NCBI GenBank assembly: GCA_003499955.1 | Contig: DNRP01000164.1 | Coordinates: 5,095 to 11,687, forward strand | Reading direction: 5' to 3' | DNA: 6,593 nt | Source of the DNA: Cyanobacteria bacterium UBA9971 | GTDB lineage: Bacteria > Cyanobacteriota > Vampirovibrionia > Gastranaerophilales > UBA9971 | Part shown: piece by piece, positions 1-6,354 of the stretch | How the letters are laid out: each line of letters opens with the position of its first letter | Position numbering within the stretch: position 1 is the stretch's first letter | Made by a program: the position numbers and the translations under genes | The notes under the pieces: generated by a model | Told to the model about the DNA's origin: nothing | Seen by the model: the letters and a program-made list of their open reading frames with translations, nothing else | Databases searched by the model: none

Positions 1-34
1 TCAACAGGAAAGTGAAAGAATTTTTAAAAACGTG

Positions 35-64
35 TTGACAATCAAAATATATTCCTGCTATCTT
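35..64 (+). promoter_or_regulatory. Promoter of the tRNA-Glu gene
   Basis: A perfect -35 box TTGACA lies at 35-40. An extended -10 element TGC-TATCTT follows at 56-64, with an 18-base spacer before TATCTT. Transcription would start near 71, about 18 bases before the mature tRNA. The match to housekeeping sigma-70 consensus is good and the position directly before a stable RNA gene supports it. Bases 1-34 show no recognisable gene; one frame is open as far as a TGA at 34-36, so a gene tail entering from outside the window cannot be excluded. Confidence 0.75.
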
Positions 65-88
65 AGTTTTATAGCATTAAATAAACAT

Positions 89-161
89 GCCCCTGTCGTC
101 TAGAGGCCTAGGACATCTCCCTTTCACGGAGAAGACCGGGATTCGAATTCCCGTGGGGGTA
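89..161 (+). tRNA. tRNA-Glu (anticodon UUC)
   Basis: The sequence folds as a complete cloverleaf. The acceptor stem is 89-95 with 154-160, including G1-U72 and two further wobble pairs at its inner end. The anticodon stem is 116-120 with 128-132, and loop 121-127 holds TTC at 123-125. The T stem is 137-141 with 149-153 around the loop TTCGAAT, and the discriminator is A161. The D arm carries the usual GTCTAGAGGCCTAGGAC-type sequence of tRNA-Glu. No CCA is encoded (the next bases are TTT), so it must be added enzymatically. The T stem closes with A53-U61 (A141-T149) instead of the nearly universal G53-C61. This pair, the G1-U72 pair and the GCCCC...GGGGGTA ends resemble cyanobacterial and plastid tRNA-Glu. 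The tRNA serves translation and, where GluTR is present, tetrapyrrole synthesis. Confidence 0.97.
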
Positions 162-201
162 TTTATTTTTTATAGTTATAAACTTAATAATATTAGAAAT
201 T

Positions 202-220
202 TCGCCGAAAGGCGATTTTT
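202..220 (+). terminator. Rho-independent terminator of tRNA-Glu
   Basis: A 5-bp GC-rich stem TCGCC/GGCGA (202-206 with 211-215) closes a GAAA tetraloop and is followed directly by TTTTT (216-220), then AGTTTTT. It sits 40 bases after the tRNA 3' end and separates the tRNA transcript from the MFS gene downstream. Confidence 0.8.
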
Positions 221-274
221 AGTTTTTGGGCATAGTATAGTTATGAGAGAAGCAGCACTAAAGAGTATTTAAAA

Positions 275-1444
275 GTGACTAGTAAAATAGAGCTGAATCC
301 AAATAAAAAAGCACTTGGGCTTTTATCGGCAACACACTTTATGAGCGACGCTTATGGCGGTTTTGCATTACCGATTATGCCTTTGATTGCAGACAAATTA
401 AACATTTCTTTAGGACTTGTCGGAATCCTTATAAGTATTTCCAGCCTTGCTTCATCATTTTCACAGCCTATATTTGGATATATGTCAGATAAAATAACGC
501 GAAGATTCTTTATATTATGGGGTATAACTTTATCCGCTGTTTTTGTCAGTTTAATTGGTCATATTAGTAATTTCTGGCTTTTGTGCCTGGTGTTTATGCT
601 TGGAAACATAGGAGTAGGGCTTTTTCATCCTCAAGCTTCTGCACTTGCGGCTCATTTTAGCGGCAACAAAATTAATACATACATGGGAATATTTACTGCC
701 TGGGGCACTATAGGCTATGCCGCAGGACCTTTTATTTCCGCATTCCTGACTGAAAATTTTGGATTAAAATCAACAATATGGGTAATGATTCCGGGATTAA
801 TATCGGCTTATCTGCTTTATGCATTATTACCAAAAGCCCCTTTACACGGAAAGCTTCCTGTTTTTATAGACGTAAAAAATATGATACTTAATTTAAAAAG
901 AATACTTTTTATTTTGATATTTATTTCAATAATCAGAGCTATCGTCATTTATTCTTTTCATGTTTATATGCCTTTTGTGTGGCAAAAAGCCCATTACTCT
1001 ATTTTAACAATTGGCACAGTTATTGCCCTATTCTCCTTTTGTGGAGGGATTTCTTCATTTATAGGCGGGCATTTATCAAATTATTTCGGTCGCAAAAATA
1101 TAATGATTTATTCTTTGCTGCCTGCAATACCATGCCTGATCGGGACTTTAATTTTCTTAAAAACAATTCCAATACTGGCATTTGGGCTATTTGTTTTATC
1201 GGGATTTTTACTCATGTCCTCAACGTCAGTTAATATGGTCATCGCCCAAAAAGCCGCACCTGAAAATAAAGGTCTGTTATCGGGCTTAACGGGGGGACTT
1301 TGCTGGGGAATAGCCGGAATAATACAAACTCCTATCGGTTTTATGGCAAATAGTTTTGGAATTGAAAATATATTGTTAATTTTAGCTTTTCTTCCAATAC
1401 TTGGTGCTATTTCAGCCTTTTTTATACCCAAAGAATATGCTTAA
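275..1444 (+). CDS. MFS transporter, fosmidomycin-resistance (Fsr) type
   Basis: This 389-residue inner-membrane protein has the length and about 12 hydrophobic segments expected of a major facilitator. It resembles E. coli Fsr (about 406 residues). The loop after TM2 carries motif A, GYMSDKITRR (68-77). TM4 holds the family-typical LFHPQASALAA (116-126), the second half has a motif-A echo GGHLSNYFGRK (264-274), and the C-terminal end has SGLTGGLCWGIAG and AFLPILGA, as in Fsr. The family exports small molecules by proton antiport; the real substrate here is unknown, and 'fosmidomycin resistance' is only a family name. The start is GTG: the frame is closed by a TAG at 233-235, a weak AAAGAG site lies 9 bases upstream, and the next in-frame ATG (residue 23) would cut into TM1. 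A TATAGT box at 236-241 could be the -10 of its own promoter, but no good -35 is visible. Confidence 0.88.
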   Translation: MTSKIELNPNKKALGLLSATHFMSDAYGGFALPIMPLIADKLNISLGLVGILISISSLASSFSQPIFGYMSDKITRRFFILWGITLSAVFVSLIGHISNFWLLCLVFMLGNIGVGLFHPQASALAAHFSGNKINTYMGIFTAWGTIGYAAGPFISAFLTENFGLKSTIWVMIPGLISAYLLYALLPKAPLHGKLPVFIDVKNMILNLKRILFILIFISIIRAIVIYSFHVYMPFVWQKAHYSILTIGTVIALFSFCGGISSFIGGHLSNYFGRKNIMIYSLLPAIPCLIGTLIFLKTIPILAFGLFVLSGFLLMSSTSVNMVIAQKAAPENKGLLSGLTGGLCWGIAGIIQTPIGFMANSFGIENILLILAFLPILGAISAFFIPKEYA

Positions 1445-1474
1445 ATACAATCTGTAAAATAATTCATTACGTCA

Positions 1475-1480
1475 TATAAT
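1475..1480 (+). promoter_or_regulatory. Candidate -10 box of the corA promoter
   Basis: A perfect TATAAT lies in the 76-base gap between the MFS stop and corA, placing a start site near 1487 and leaving a leader of about 35 bases. The best -35 candidate is a poor TGTAAA (1453-1458, 16-base spacer). No terminator is seen after the MFS gene, so corA may also be read through from it. Confidence 0.4.
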
Positions 1481-1520
1481 TTAAAAATAATACTTAAGAG
1501 CCTTGGAGAAATAATTTTAA

Positions 1521-2504
1521 ATGATTGATATATTACTTTTTAATAAAAATCTTCAGGAAACCAAAAACATCAAAATTGATGAAGTTTTTTCAGCTGTTCA
1601 AAATCCTGAAAATCTTATATGGATTGATATTGAACATCCTTCTGATGTTTGGCCGCCACAGGAAATTAAAGACCTTCTTCAAAATGTCCTTAAAATTCAT
1701 CCGTTAAATATTGAAGATTGCACAATATCCAAGCAAAATCCGAAATTTGAAGAATATCAGGATTACAGTTTCTCTATTGTTTACGCTATAAAAAATTTAA
1801 AAGAAGAAGAAGTTAAATTTGATGAAATGGATATAGCTATCGGTAAAAATTATGTGCTTACATACAGACATACTCTTATTGAAGAAATGGAAACAGTAAA
1901 AAACTCCTTTAAATCTAAAATAAACCACATACATACAAACCCATCAATGCTTTTTCACGCAATAATTGACCACATAATTGACGGTTATCAGTCTGTTATA
2001 GAAAATTTTGATATAAAAATCGATAAAATGGGAAACAAACTTTTCAAAGACCCTAACCAGCCAAAGATAATCATCGGTTTAAACTCTCTAAAAGAACTCT
2101 TGACTGAAATCAGAAGTATTGTTGTTAAGGAAGAAGGCATGTTTTTAAATGCAAGCAAGGGATTTTATACAATAATTAATGAAGAAGAAAATATATTTTT
2201 CAAAGATATTTATGATCACCTGAATAAAATCCTTGATAAAATTGATAAACAAAGCAATACTATTTCAAATCTTTTTCTTCTCCAAATGAACCTATCAACC
2301 CAAAAATTAAACGAGCTTATAAAATTTCTTACAATAATTTCTGCAATTTTGCTTCCCGCAAATGTTATAGCCGGAATTTTCGGGATGAATTTTCACAATA
2401 TGCCTCCGTTAGAACATCCGGCGGGTTTTTATATCACAATATTTTCCATGATTTTTGTCGGAATTTTAATGGGAATATTTTTCATTCAAAAAAAATGGAT
2501 TTAA
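1521..2504 (+). CDS. corA: CorA-family magnesium/cobalt transporter
   Basis: The 327-residue protein has the CorA layout. A large soluble N-terminal domain (1 to about 265) ends in a long charged helix, followed by TM1 (about 267-287) with the signature GMN at 288-290, a short external loop, TM2 (about 302-322), and a basic tail ending QKKWI, typical of CorA. The family forms homopentameric channels in the cytoplasmic membrane that take up Mg2+ (also Co2+/Ni2+), gated by Mg2+ bound between the cytoplasmic domains. The loop reads FHNMPPLEHPAGF, so the MPEL glutamate found in E. coli CorA is proline here, with Glu298 close by; such loops occur in other CorA subgroups. The ATG is preceded by GGAG 12 bases upstream, a rather long spacing. 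A terminator hairpin follows 8 bases after the stop. Metal choice cannot be read from the sequence. Confidence 0.95.
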   Translation: MIDILLFNKNLQETKNIKIDEVFSAVQNPENLIWIDIEHPSDVWPPQEIKDLLQNVLKIHPLNIEDCTISKQNPKFEEYQDYSFSIVYAIKNLKEEEVKFDEMDIAIGKNYVLTYRHTLIEEMETVKNSFKSKINHIHTNPSMLFHAIIDHIIDGYQSVIENFDIKIDKMGNKLFKDPNQPKIIIGLNSLKELLTEIRSIVVKEEGMFLNASKGFYTIINEEENIFFKDIYDHLNKILDKIDKQSNTISNLFLLQMNLSTQKLNELIKFLTIISAILLPANVIAGIFGMNFHNMPPLEHPAGFYITIFSMIFVGILMGIFFIQKKWI

Positions 2505-2512
2505 AGGGTATT

Positions 2513-2551
2513 AAAAAAACACATACATTCAACAAATACATGTGTTTTTTT
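2513..2551. terminator. Bidirectional terminator between corA and flagellin
   Basis: A perfect 12-bp inverted repeat (2513-2524 with 2540-2551) has a 15-base loop. The stem is A7-CACAT on one side and ATGTG-T7 on the other, so each strand gives a hairpin whose 3' arm is itself a run of seven U. It lies 8 bases after the corA stop and 25 bases past the stop of the convergent flagellin gene, so it can end both transcripts. Confidence 0.8.
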
Positions 2552-2576
2552 GTAAACTATGATTTAATCAAAGACT

Positions 2577-3419
2577 TTAAATTAACGACAGGGCAATGCT
2601 CGGAATTTGATTTGCCTGAGCGAGCAAGCTTGCTGAAGCTGAATTTAATATTTGATTTTGTGTTAATTTTGACATTTCAGAAGCAATATCAGTATCTCTA
2701 ATTCTGGATTGGGCTGCAATTAAATTTTCGCTGGTTATATCCATACTGTTTATATTTGATTCAAGCCTGTTCTGATAAGCGCCAATATTCGATCTTTGCT
2801 CTGTTACCCTGCTAAGAGCATTATCAACACTGTCTATATAACTTCTAAAATCATCCGATGTATTAAGTGAAGTTTTCACATCATCGCTGTTAAGAAGTCC
2901 CAGATCATCTGTTTTTACAGAACCTAAAGCATCGCCAACATTTATTGTATTTTCGCCCGGATCTCCGTTTGGTCCGGTTTGCAGTGTTAAATCGCTGCTA
3001 CTGCCATCCAATAAGTTTTGTTTATTAAAAGATGTTGAATTTGCAACTCTGTTTATTTCATCTGTTAAAGCGCTAATTTCATCTTTTATGGCATTTCTTT
3101 CGTCTTCGCCATAAGTGCCATTAGCCGCTTGTACCGACAATTCCCGTATTCTTTGCAAATTTTCATTAGTGCTTTCTAAACCGGCATCAGCTGTTTGAAG
3201 AGTATTTATGCCCGTTTGTGAATTTTCAATAGCTGTTTGCGATCCTCTCGCCTGAGCATCCAGAGTTTCTGCAAGTATTAAATTTGCCGCATCTTCAACA
3301 GCGCTAAGTTTTTTACCGGTTGCTATTTTAAGGATTGATTTTTCTACTTCACTTTGAGATAAAGCCAAATTATTTTGTATAATTGAGGAAGTTACATTAG
3401 TATTAATTTCTAAACCCAT
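2577..3419 (-). CDS. fliC: Flagellin (filament subunit, short form)
   Basis: The 280-residue protein is the building block of the flagellar filament, exported by the flagellar type III apparatus. The conserved N-terminal D0/D1 region runs to about residue 145, with TGINTLQTADAGLESTNENLQRIREL (in pieces: 69-80, 81-94) and SVQAANGT (95-102). A short central segment of about 50 residues stands where D2/D3 would be. The C-terminal D1/D0 follows (about 195-280), with NIGAYQNRLE, ENLIAAQSRIRDTDIA and LAQANQIP. Length is near the minimum for the family (B. subtilis Hag is about 304). There is no cleaved signal peptide, as expected. Arg90, Leu94 and Glu114 match the TLR5-contact residues of Salmonella FliC in identity and number. 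AGGTGG lies 6 bases before the ATG. No other flagellar genes are in view. The gene symbol is a family label. Confidence 0.96.
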   Translation of the reverse strand: MGLEINTNVTSSIIQNNLALSQSEVEKSILKIATGKKLSAVEDAANLILAETLDAQARGSQTAIENSQTGINTLQTADAGLESTNENLQRIRELSVQAANGTYGEDERNAIKDEISALTDEINRVANSTSFNKQNLLDGSSSDLTLQTGPNGDPGENTINVGDALGSVKTDDLGLLNSDDVKTSLNTSDDFRSYIDSVDNALSRVTEQRSNIGAYQNRLESNINSMDITSENLIAAQSRIRDTDIASEMSKLTQNQILNSASASLLAQANQIPSIALSLI

Positions 3420-3454
3420 ATATTTCCACCTTTTATACTTACTTACATATAAGC

Positions 3455-3483
3455 ATTATAGCATCCGGATATTGCTAATTCAG
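3455..3483 (-). promoter_or_regulatory. Candidate flagellin promoter, extended -10
   Basis: On the minus strand a perfect TATAAT (3460 down to 3455) is preceded by TGC (3463-3461), giving an extended -10. A weak -35 CTGAAT lies at 3483-3478 with a 17-base spacer. The start would be near 3448, leaving a leader of about 28 bases. A separate TTGACA at 3506-3501 has no good partner at the correct distance. I found no convincing sigma-28 pattern (TAAA-N15-GCCGATAA) in the 159-base gap before the gene. Confidence 0.55.
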
Positions 3484-3578
3484 TTTTTTACCGTAATTTA
3501 TGTCAATAAATTCACACTATTTTTGTTTATGCAAAATAAAGTAACCAATTCTTAACATTTAATCCTGCTAAATATTTT

Positions 3579-4433
3579 TTATTTTAGATTTTCTATAATA
3601 TTTTCCAGTTTTTCTTTCCTGTTTTGTCTTCTCTCGAAAACGTTTAATTTGGTCTTTTCAGCATTTGCTTCTGTTTCTTCAAAGGTTACTTTATCAGAAT
3701 TTACATAAAATACGCCCAGCGGGAGTTTTTCCGTTTCGATTGCTCTTTCAAAGGCTTTTACCCTGTCATTTGGAACATAAAAATCTTCCAGATAGTAGGT
3801 ATTTTGCTTAAACCACGGATAAGTATTGACTTTATTGAAAGTTACACAGGGCTGAAACACATCTACAAGAGCAAAACCCTTATGGGTAATAGCTTTTTTA
3901 AAAATTTCTTTTGTTTGCGGGGCATCTCCGCAAAAAGCTCTCGCAACAAAAGACGCATCCTGCGCTATAGCAATTGCAAGCGGATTAAATGGCTCATTTG
4001 CAGCGCCATGAATTTGAACAGGTGTTTTATAGTCTTTCCTGCTTGTCGGTGAAGCTTGTCCTTTTGTTAAGCCATAAACCATATTATTACAGACGATTAC
4101 TGTAACATTAGGATTTCTTCGGATAGCGTGAATAAAATGATTTCCACCTTCTCCGTAAACATCCCCGTCACCGCTAACAACCATTACATTCAGCTCTGGA
4201 TTACAAACTTTTATAGCAGTAGCAGGAGGAAGCGCTCTTCCATGAAGCCCGTTAAAGAAATTACAATTGAGATAATGGGGAGTTTTTGCCGCTTGACCGA
4301 TACCTGAAGTAATTACAAGATTTTCAGGAAGTATATTTAACTCTGTCAATGAGTCTTTTAAAGTCTTTAATATCGCAAAATCACCGCATCCGGGACACCA
4401 TGCAATATCAATATCTTTTTTATCATAATCCAT
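3579..4433 (-). CDS. korB: 2-oxoacid:ferredoxin oxidoreductase beta subunit, KorB type
   Basis: The 284-residue TPP-binding subunit pairs with KorA to convert a 2-oxoacid (probably 2-oxoglutarate) and CoA to acyl-CoA and CO2, reducing ferredoxin; the reaction can run in reverse. The N-terminal CPGCG (13-17) supplies two Fe-S cluster cysteines. GDGD (88-91) followed by NN at 116-117 forms the TPP/Mg site, with the family sequence [11 protein letters not shown] after it. FQPCVTFN supplies Cys196, the usual last cluster ligand. The expected third cysteine, in SGIGC, is Gln46 here (SGIGQAAK); Cys57 in NCNFFNG is a possible substitute. The start is ATG 4433: AGGAG lies 8 bases upstream and the product then has family length. 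The frame stays open upstream to a TTG at 4538, but those 35 residues come from a repeat. The gene follows korA by 129 bases. Substrate is not proven by sequence. Confidence 0.93.
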   Translation of the reverse strand: MDYDKKDIDIAWCPGCGDFAILKTLKDSLTELNILPENLVITSGIGQAAKTPHYLNCNFFNGLHGRALPPATAIKVCNPELNVMVVSGDGDVYGEGGNHFIHAIRRNPNVTVIVCNNMVYGLTKGQASPTSRKDYKTPVQIHGAANEPFNPLAIAIAQDASFVARAFCGDAPQTKEIFKKAITHKGFALVDVFQPCVTFNKVNTYPWFKQNTYYLEDFYVPNDRVKAFERAIETEKLPLGVFYVNSDKVTFEETEANAEKTKLNVFERRQNRKEKLENIIENLK

Positions 4434-4461
4434 TGGAATTTCTCCTATATTTTTACTAACT

Positions 4462-4542
4462 GTCATTGCGAGGAGTGGCGCAGCCACGACGTGGCAATCT
4501 AAAAAAATAAAATTTGGATTGCTTCGCTTCGCTCGCAATGAC
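4462..4542. repeat. Palindromic REP/MITE-like element between korA and korB
   Basis: The element is bounded by a perfect 11-bp inverted repeat, GTCATTGCGAG (4462-4472) and CTCGCAATGAC (4532-4542). Inside are a second inverted pair GCAATC/GATTGC (4494-4499, 4517-4522) flanking an A-rich centre, and a side hairpin GTGGC-GCA-GCCAC (4475-4487), also able to pair as CCAC-GAC-GTGG (4484-4494). Its GC content is far above that of the surroundings. The edge sequence TCATTGCGAGC...GAAGCAATCC is a type I recall as dispersed in many copies in diverse bacterial genomes. Only one copy lies in this window, so multiplicity is inferred. It encodes no protein of its own and may have moved in or act as an mRNA hairpin in the korAB transcript. 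Confidence 0.8.
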
Positions 4543-4562
4543 GAGTGTGATTAATTGGCAAT

Positions 4563-6266
4563 TCACGTTAAATCACTAATTTTGCTTACTAATTCCTCGA
4601 CAGAAAATGGCAATCCATTGTATTTCAGTATTTTATGGTGAATATTAAATCCGGTTTCATGCCTTATAAGCTTTGCGAACTGTCCTGTAGCGTTATTTTC
4701 AATACATATGGTATTTTTAGCTTTTTCCAGATATGCAAGAGTTTTTTCAGAAAGAGGGTAAACCTGTTTAAAATAGAGAAAAGCAATATCAGGATTATTT
4801 AAATGACAAAGCGCTTCTTTTATGCCGTCACAAGTTGAACCCCAGCCTATTAAAAGAGTTTTACAGCTTGCATTACCAAATAATACAGGTTCATATATCT
4901 CTTTTTTAATCAGGTCAAATTTCTTAAGGCGTTTATCAACCATTTTTACCCTTAAATCAAGGTCTTCTGTGATATGACTATCTTCATCATGCTCATCACT
5001 ATCAACTTTAACCAAACCCTCGCCAAAATCGGGAATACCTCTTGGACTTACACCATCCTCAGTAAGTTTGTAACGCTCGTAATTCCTGTCTGTTTTTACA
5101 ATAAAATCCTGAATTTCTGTTTTATTAACATCAAAAGGCTTACAAAGCGAATAAGATTCCAAGCCATACTGGTCTGTAAGTATAAAAATAGGCACTTGAA
5201 ACTTATCTGCCAGATTGAACGCATTTTGGGAAAGATAAAAAGCATCTTCAGGGGTTCCCGGAGTGAGAATAATTCTTGGAAATTCGCCATGCCCCGAATA
5301 AAGAGCCAAATTCAAATCGCCCTGCTCTGTCCTTGTGGGAAGTCCTGTAGCGGGTCCCGGTCTTTGTGCAAGATGGATTACCATAGGAGATTCAATCATG
5401 CCGGAAAGACTTATGCCTTCAATCATAAGAGCAAATCCGCCCCCTGCTGTAGAAACCATAGCCCTGCTTCCAGAGAACCATGCCCCTAAGCCCATATTCA
5501 TAGCCGCGATTTCATCTTCCGCCTGCTCGACTATTATGTTAAATTCATCAGATTTTTCTGCAAGATAAGTAAAAACAGCTGTTGAAGGCGACATCGGGTA
5601 TGTTGCTATAAAATCACAACCACCCGCAATACATCCAAGAGTTACCGCCTCATTCGCACTTACAAGTGTTTTGTCTGCCACAAGCTCGTCTTGTTGGACA
5701 TTAACAGACAAACAGTTATTATTTATAAAGTATTTGCCTATTTCATAACCTGATTGTACAGCCTGAATGTTTTTGAGAATTATATCTTCCGTCTTATCAG
5801 AAAAACTTTTCCTTATAAATTCTTCTATTAGGTTCATTGCAATATCAAAAATTCCAAAAATAATGCCTGCTGATATAACATTAGAGAAGATTTTTCCACC
5901 CACCTCAACAGCTTTGGAAGTCAAAGGCATCCCAAATGTCTTGAATTTATCCAAAGAAAGATTTTTAAACGCTTCATCGTAAAGAATAAAAGTTTCTTCC
6001 GTTATTCTTTTTTCTAAATGCCCCGTTAAATTTGGAGAAAGCATAACCAAAAAGTCAATTTTATCAACATAAGCAGAAATTGCGCCGGAAGAAATTCTTA
6101 TAGTTGAAGAATTAACGCCTCCTCGGACTCTTGACATATACTCTTTGCAGGAAAACACGTTATATCCCGCCATTTTGAATACTTTAACCATAATATCCGA
6201 AGCGGTTTCTACGCCTTGACCCGCTTCTCCCGCCATTACAACAGAAATATCGTCATTTTTAAGCAT
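4563..6266 (-). CDS. korA: 2-oxoacid:ferredoxin oxidoreductase alpha subunit, fused gamma-alpha KorA
   Basis: The 567-residue cytoplasmic subunit works with KorB. Residues 1 to about 190 are the gamma (CoA-binding) domain, with GEAGQG (13-18) and SRVRGG (45-50). Residues about 200-400 are the TPP-pyrimidine alpha domain, with YPMSPST (223-229, the substrate-contacting YPITPS loop), EQAEDE (247-252) and RPGPATGLPTRTEQGDL (302-318). The C-terminal transketolase-like domain has IGWGST (473-478) and ENNATGQFAKLI (523-534). Length is normal for fused KorA. GAGGAAA sits 8 bases before the ATG. No small ferredoxin-like KorD or separate KorC is present, so this is the two-subunit form. 2-Oxoglutarate is the likeliest substrate by family, but pyruvate or branched-chain oxoacids are possible. 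The gene lies 88 bases after rpiB and before korB, all on one strand. Confidence 0.95.
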   Translation of the reverse strand: MLKNDDISVVMAGEAGQGVETASDIMVKVFKMAGYNVFSCKEYMSRVRGGVNSSTIRISSGAISAYVDKIDFLVMLSPNLTGHLEKRITEETFILYDEAFKNLSLDKFKTFGMPLTSKAVEVGGKIFSNVISAGIIFGIFDIAMNLIEEFIRKSFSDKTEDIILKNIQAVQSGYEIGKYFINNNCLSVNVQQDELVADKTLVSANEAVTLGCIAGGCDFIATYPMSPSTAVFTYLAEKSDEFNIIVEQAEDEIAAMNMGLGAWFSGSRAMVSTAGGGFALMIEGISLSGMIESPMVIHLAQRPGPATGLPTRTEQGDLNLALYSGHGEFPRIILTPGTPEDAFYLSQNAFNLADKFQVPIFILTDQYGLESYSLCKPFDVNKTEIQDFIVKTDRNYERYKLTEDGVSPRGIPDFGEGLVKVDSDEHDEDSHITEDLDLRVKMVDKRLKKFDLIKKEIYEPVLFGNASCKTLLIGWGSTCDGIKEALCHLNNPDIAFLYFKQVYPLSEKTLAYLEKAKNTICIENNATGQFAKLIRHETGFNIHHKILKYNGLPFSVEELVSKISDLT

Positions 6267-6296
6267 ATTAATTTCCTCAAGTGAATATTACTTTTC

Positions 6297-6340
6297 ACTA
6301 TAAGAAATCAACAAATTATCAACTTTAACAATTGGTTAAA
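6297..6340 (-). promoter_or_regulatory. Possible korA promoter and operator-like palindromes
   Basis: In the 88-base gap between rpiB and korA the minus strand has TATAGT (6302-6297), a fair -10. Just upstream are two overlapping inverted repeats: TTTAAC-N5-GTTAAA (6324-6340) and an imperfect 20-bp palindrome at 6314-6333 (AATTGTTAA-AG-TTGATAATT read on the minus strand, 7 of 9 arm pairs). They cover the place where a -35 would be, so a repressor or activator site is plausible. AT-rich DNA gives such palindromes by chance, and no T-run follows, so this is not an obvious terminator. Confidence 0.3.
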
Positions 6341-6354
6341 TCGGTATAAATATA

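Noticed and set aside
141..161. tRNA 3' end as an integration attachment site
   Set aside because: No second copy of the tRNA end and no integrase is seen in the window.
87..272. 61-residue frame covering the tRNA region
   Set aside because: It runs through the complete tRNA-Glu and its terminator; no ribosome site and no protein-like composition.
1108..1431. 107-residue frame opposite the MFS gene
   Set aside because: Antisense shadow of the conserved C-terminal transporter helices.
2495..2701. 68-residue frame after corA
   Set aside because: It overlaps the corA end, reads through the terminator hairpin and then lies antisense to the flagellin 3' end.
3501..3506. TTGACA on the minus strand as the flagellin -35
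   Set aside because: No acceptable -10 at 16-18 bases; the good TATAAT is 40 bases away.
3568..3587. Inverted CTAAA/TTTAG at the korB stop as a terminator
   Set aside because: Only 5 AT-rich pairs, overlapping the last codons and stop, without a clear U tract following the stem.
4974..5489. 171-residue frame opposite korA
   Set aside because: It is antisense to a well-conserved stretch of KorA and has no recognisable domain; a shadow of the real gene.
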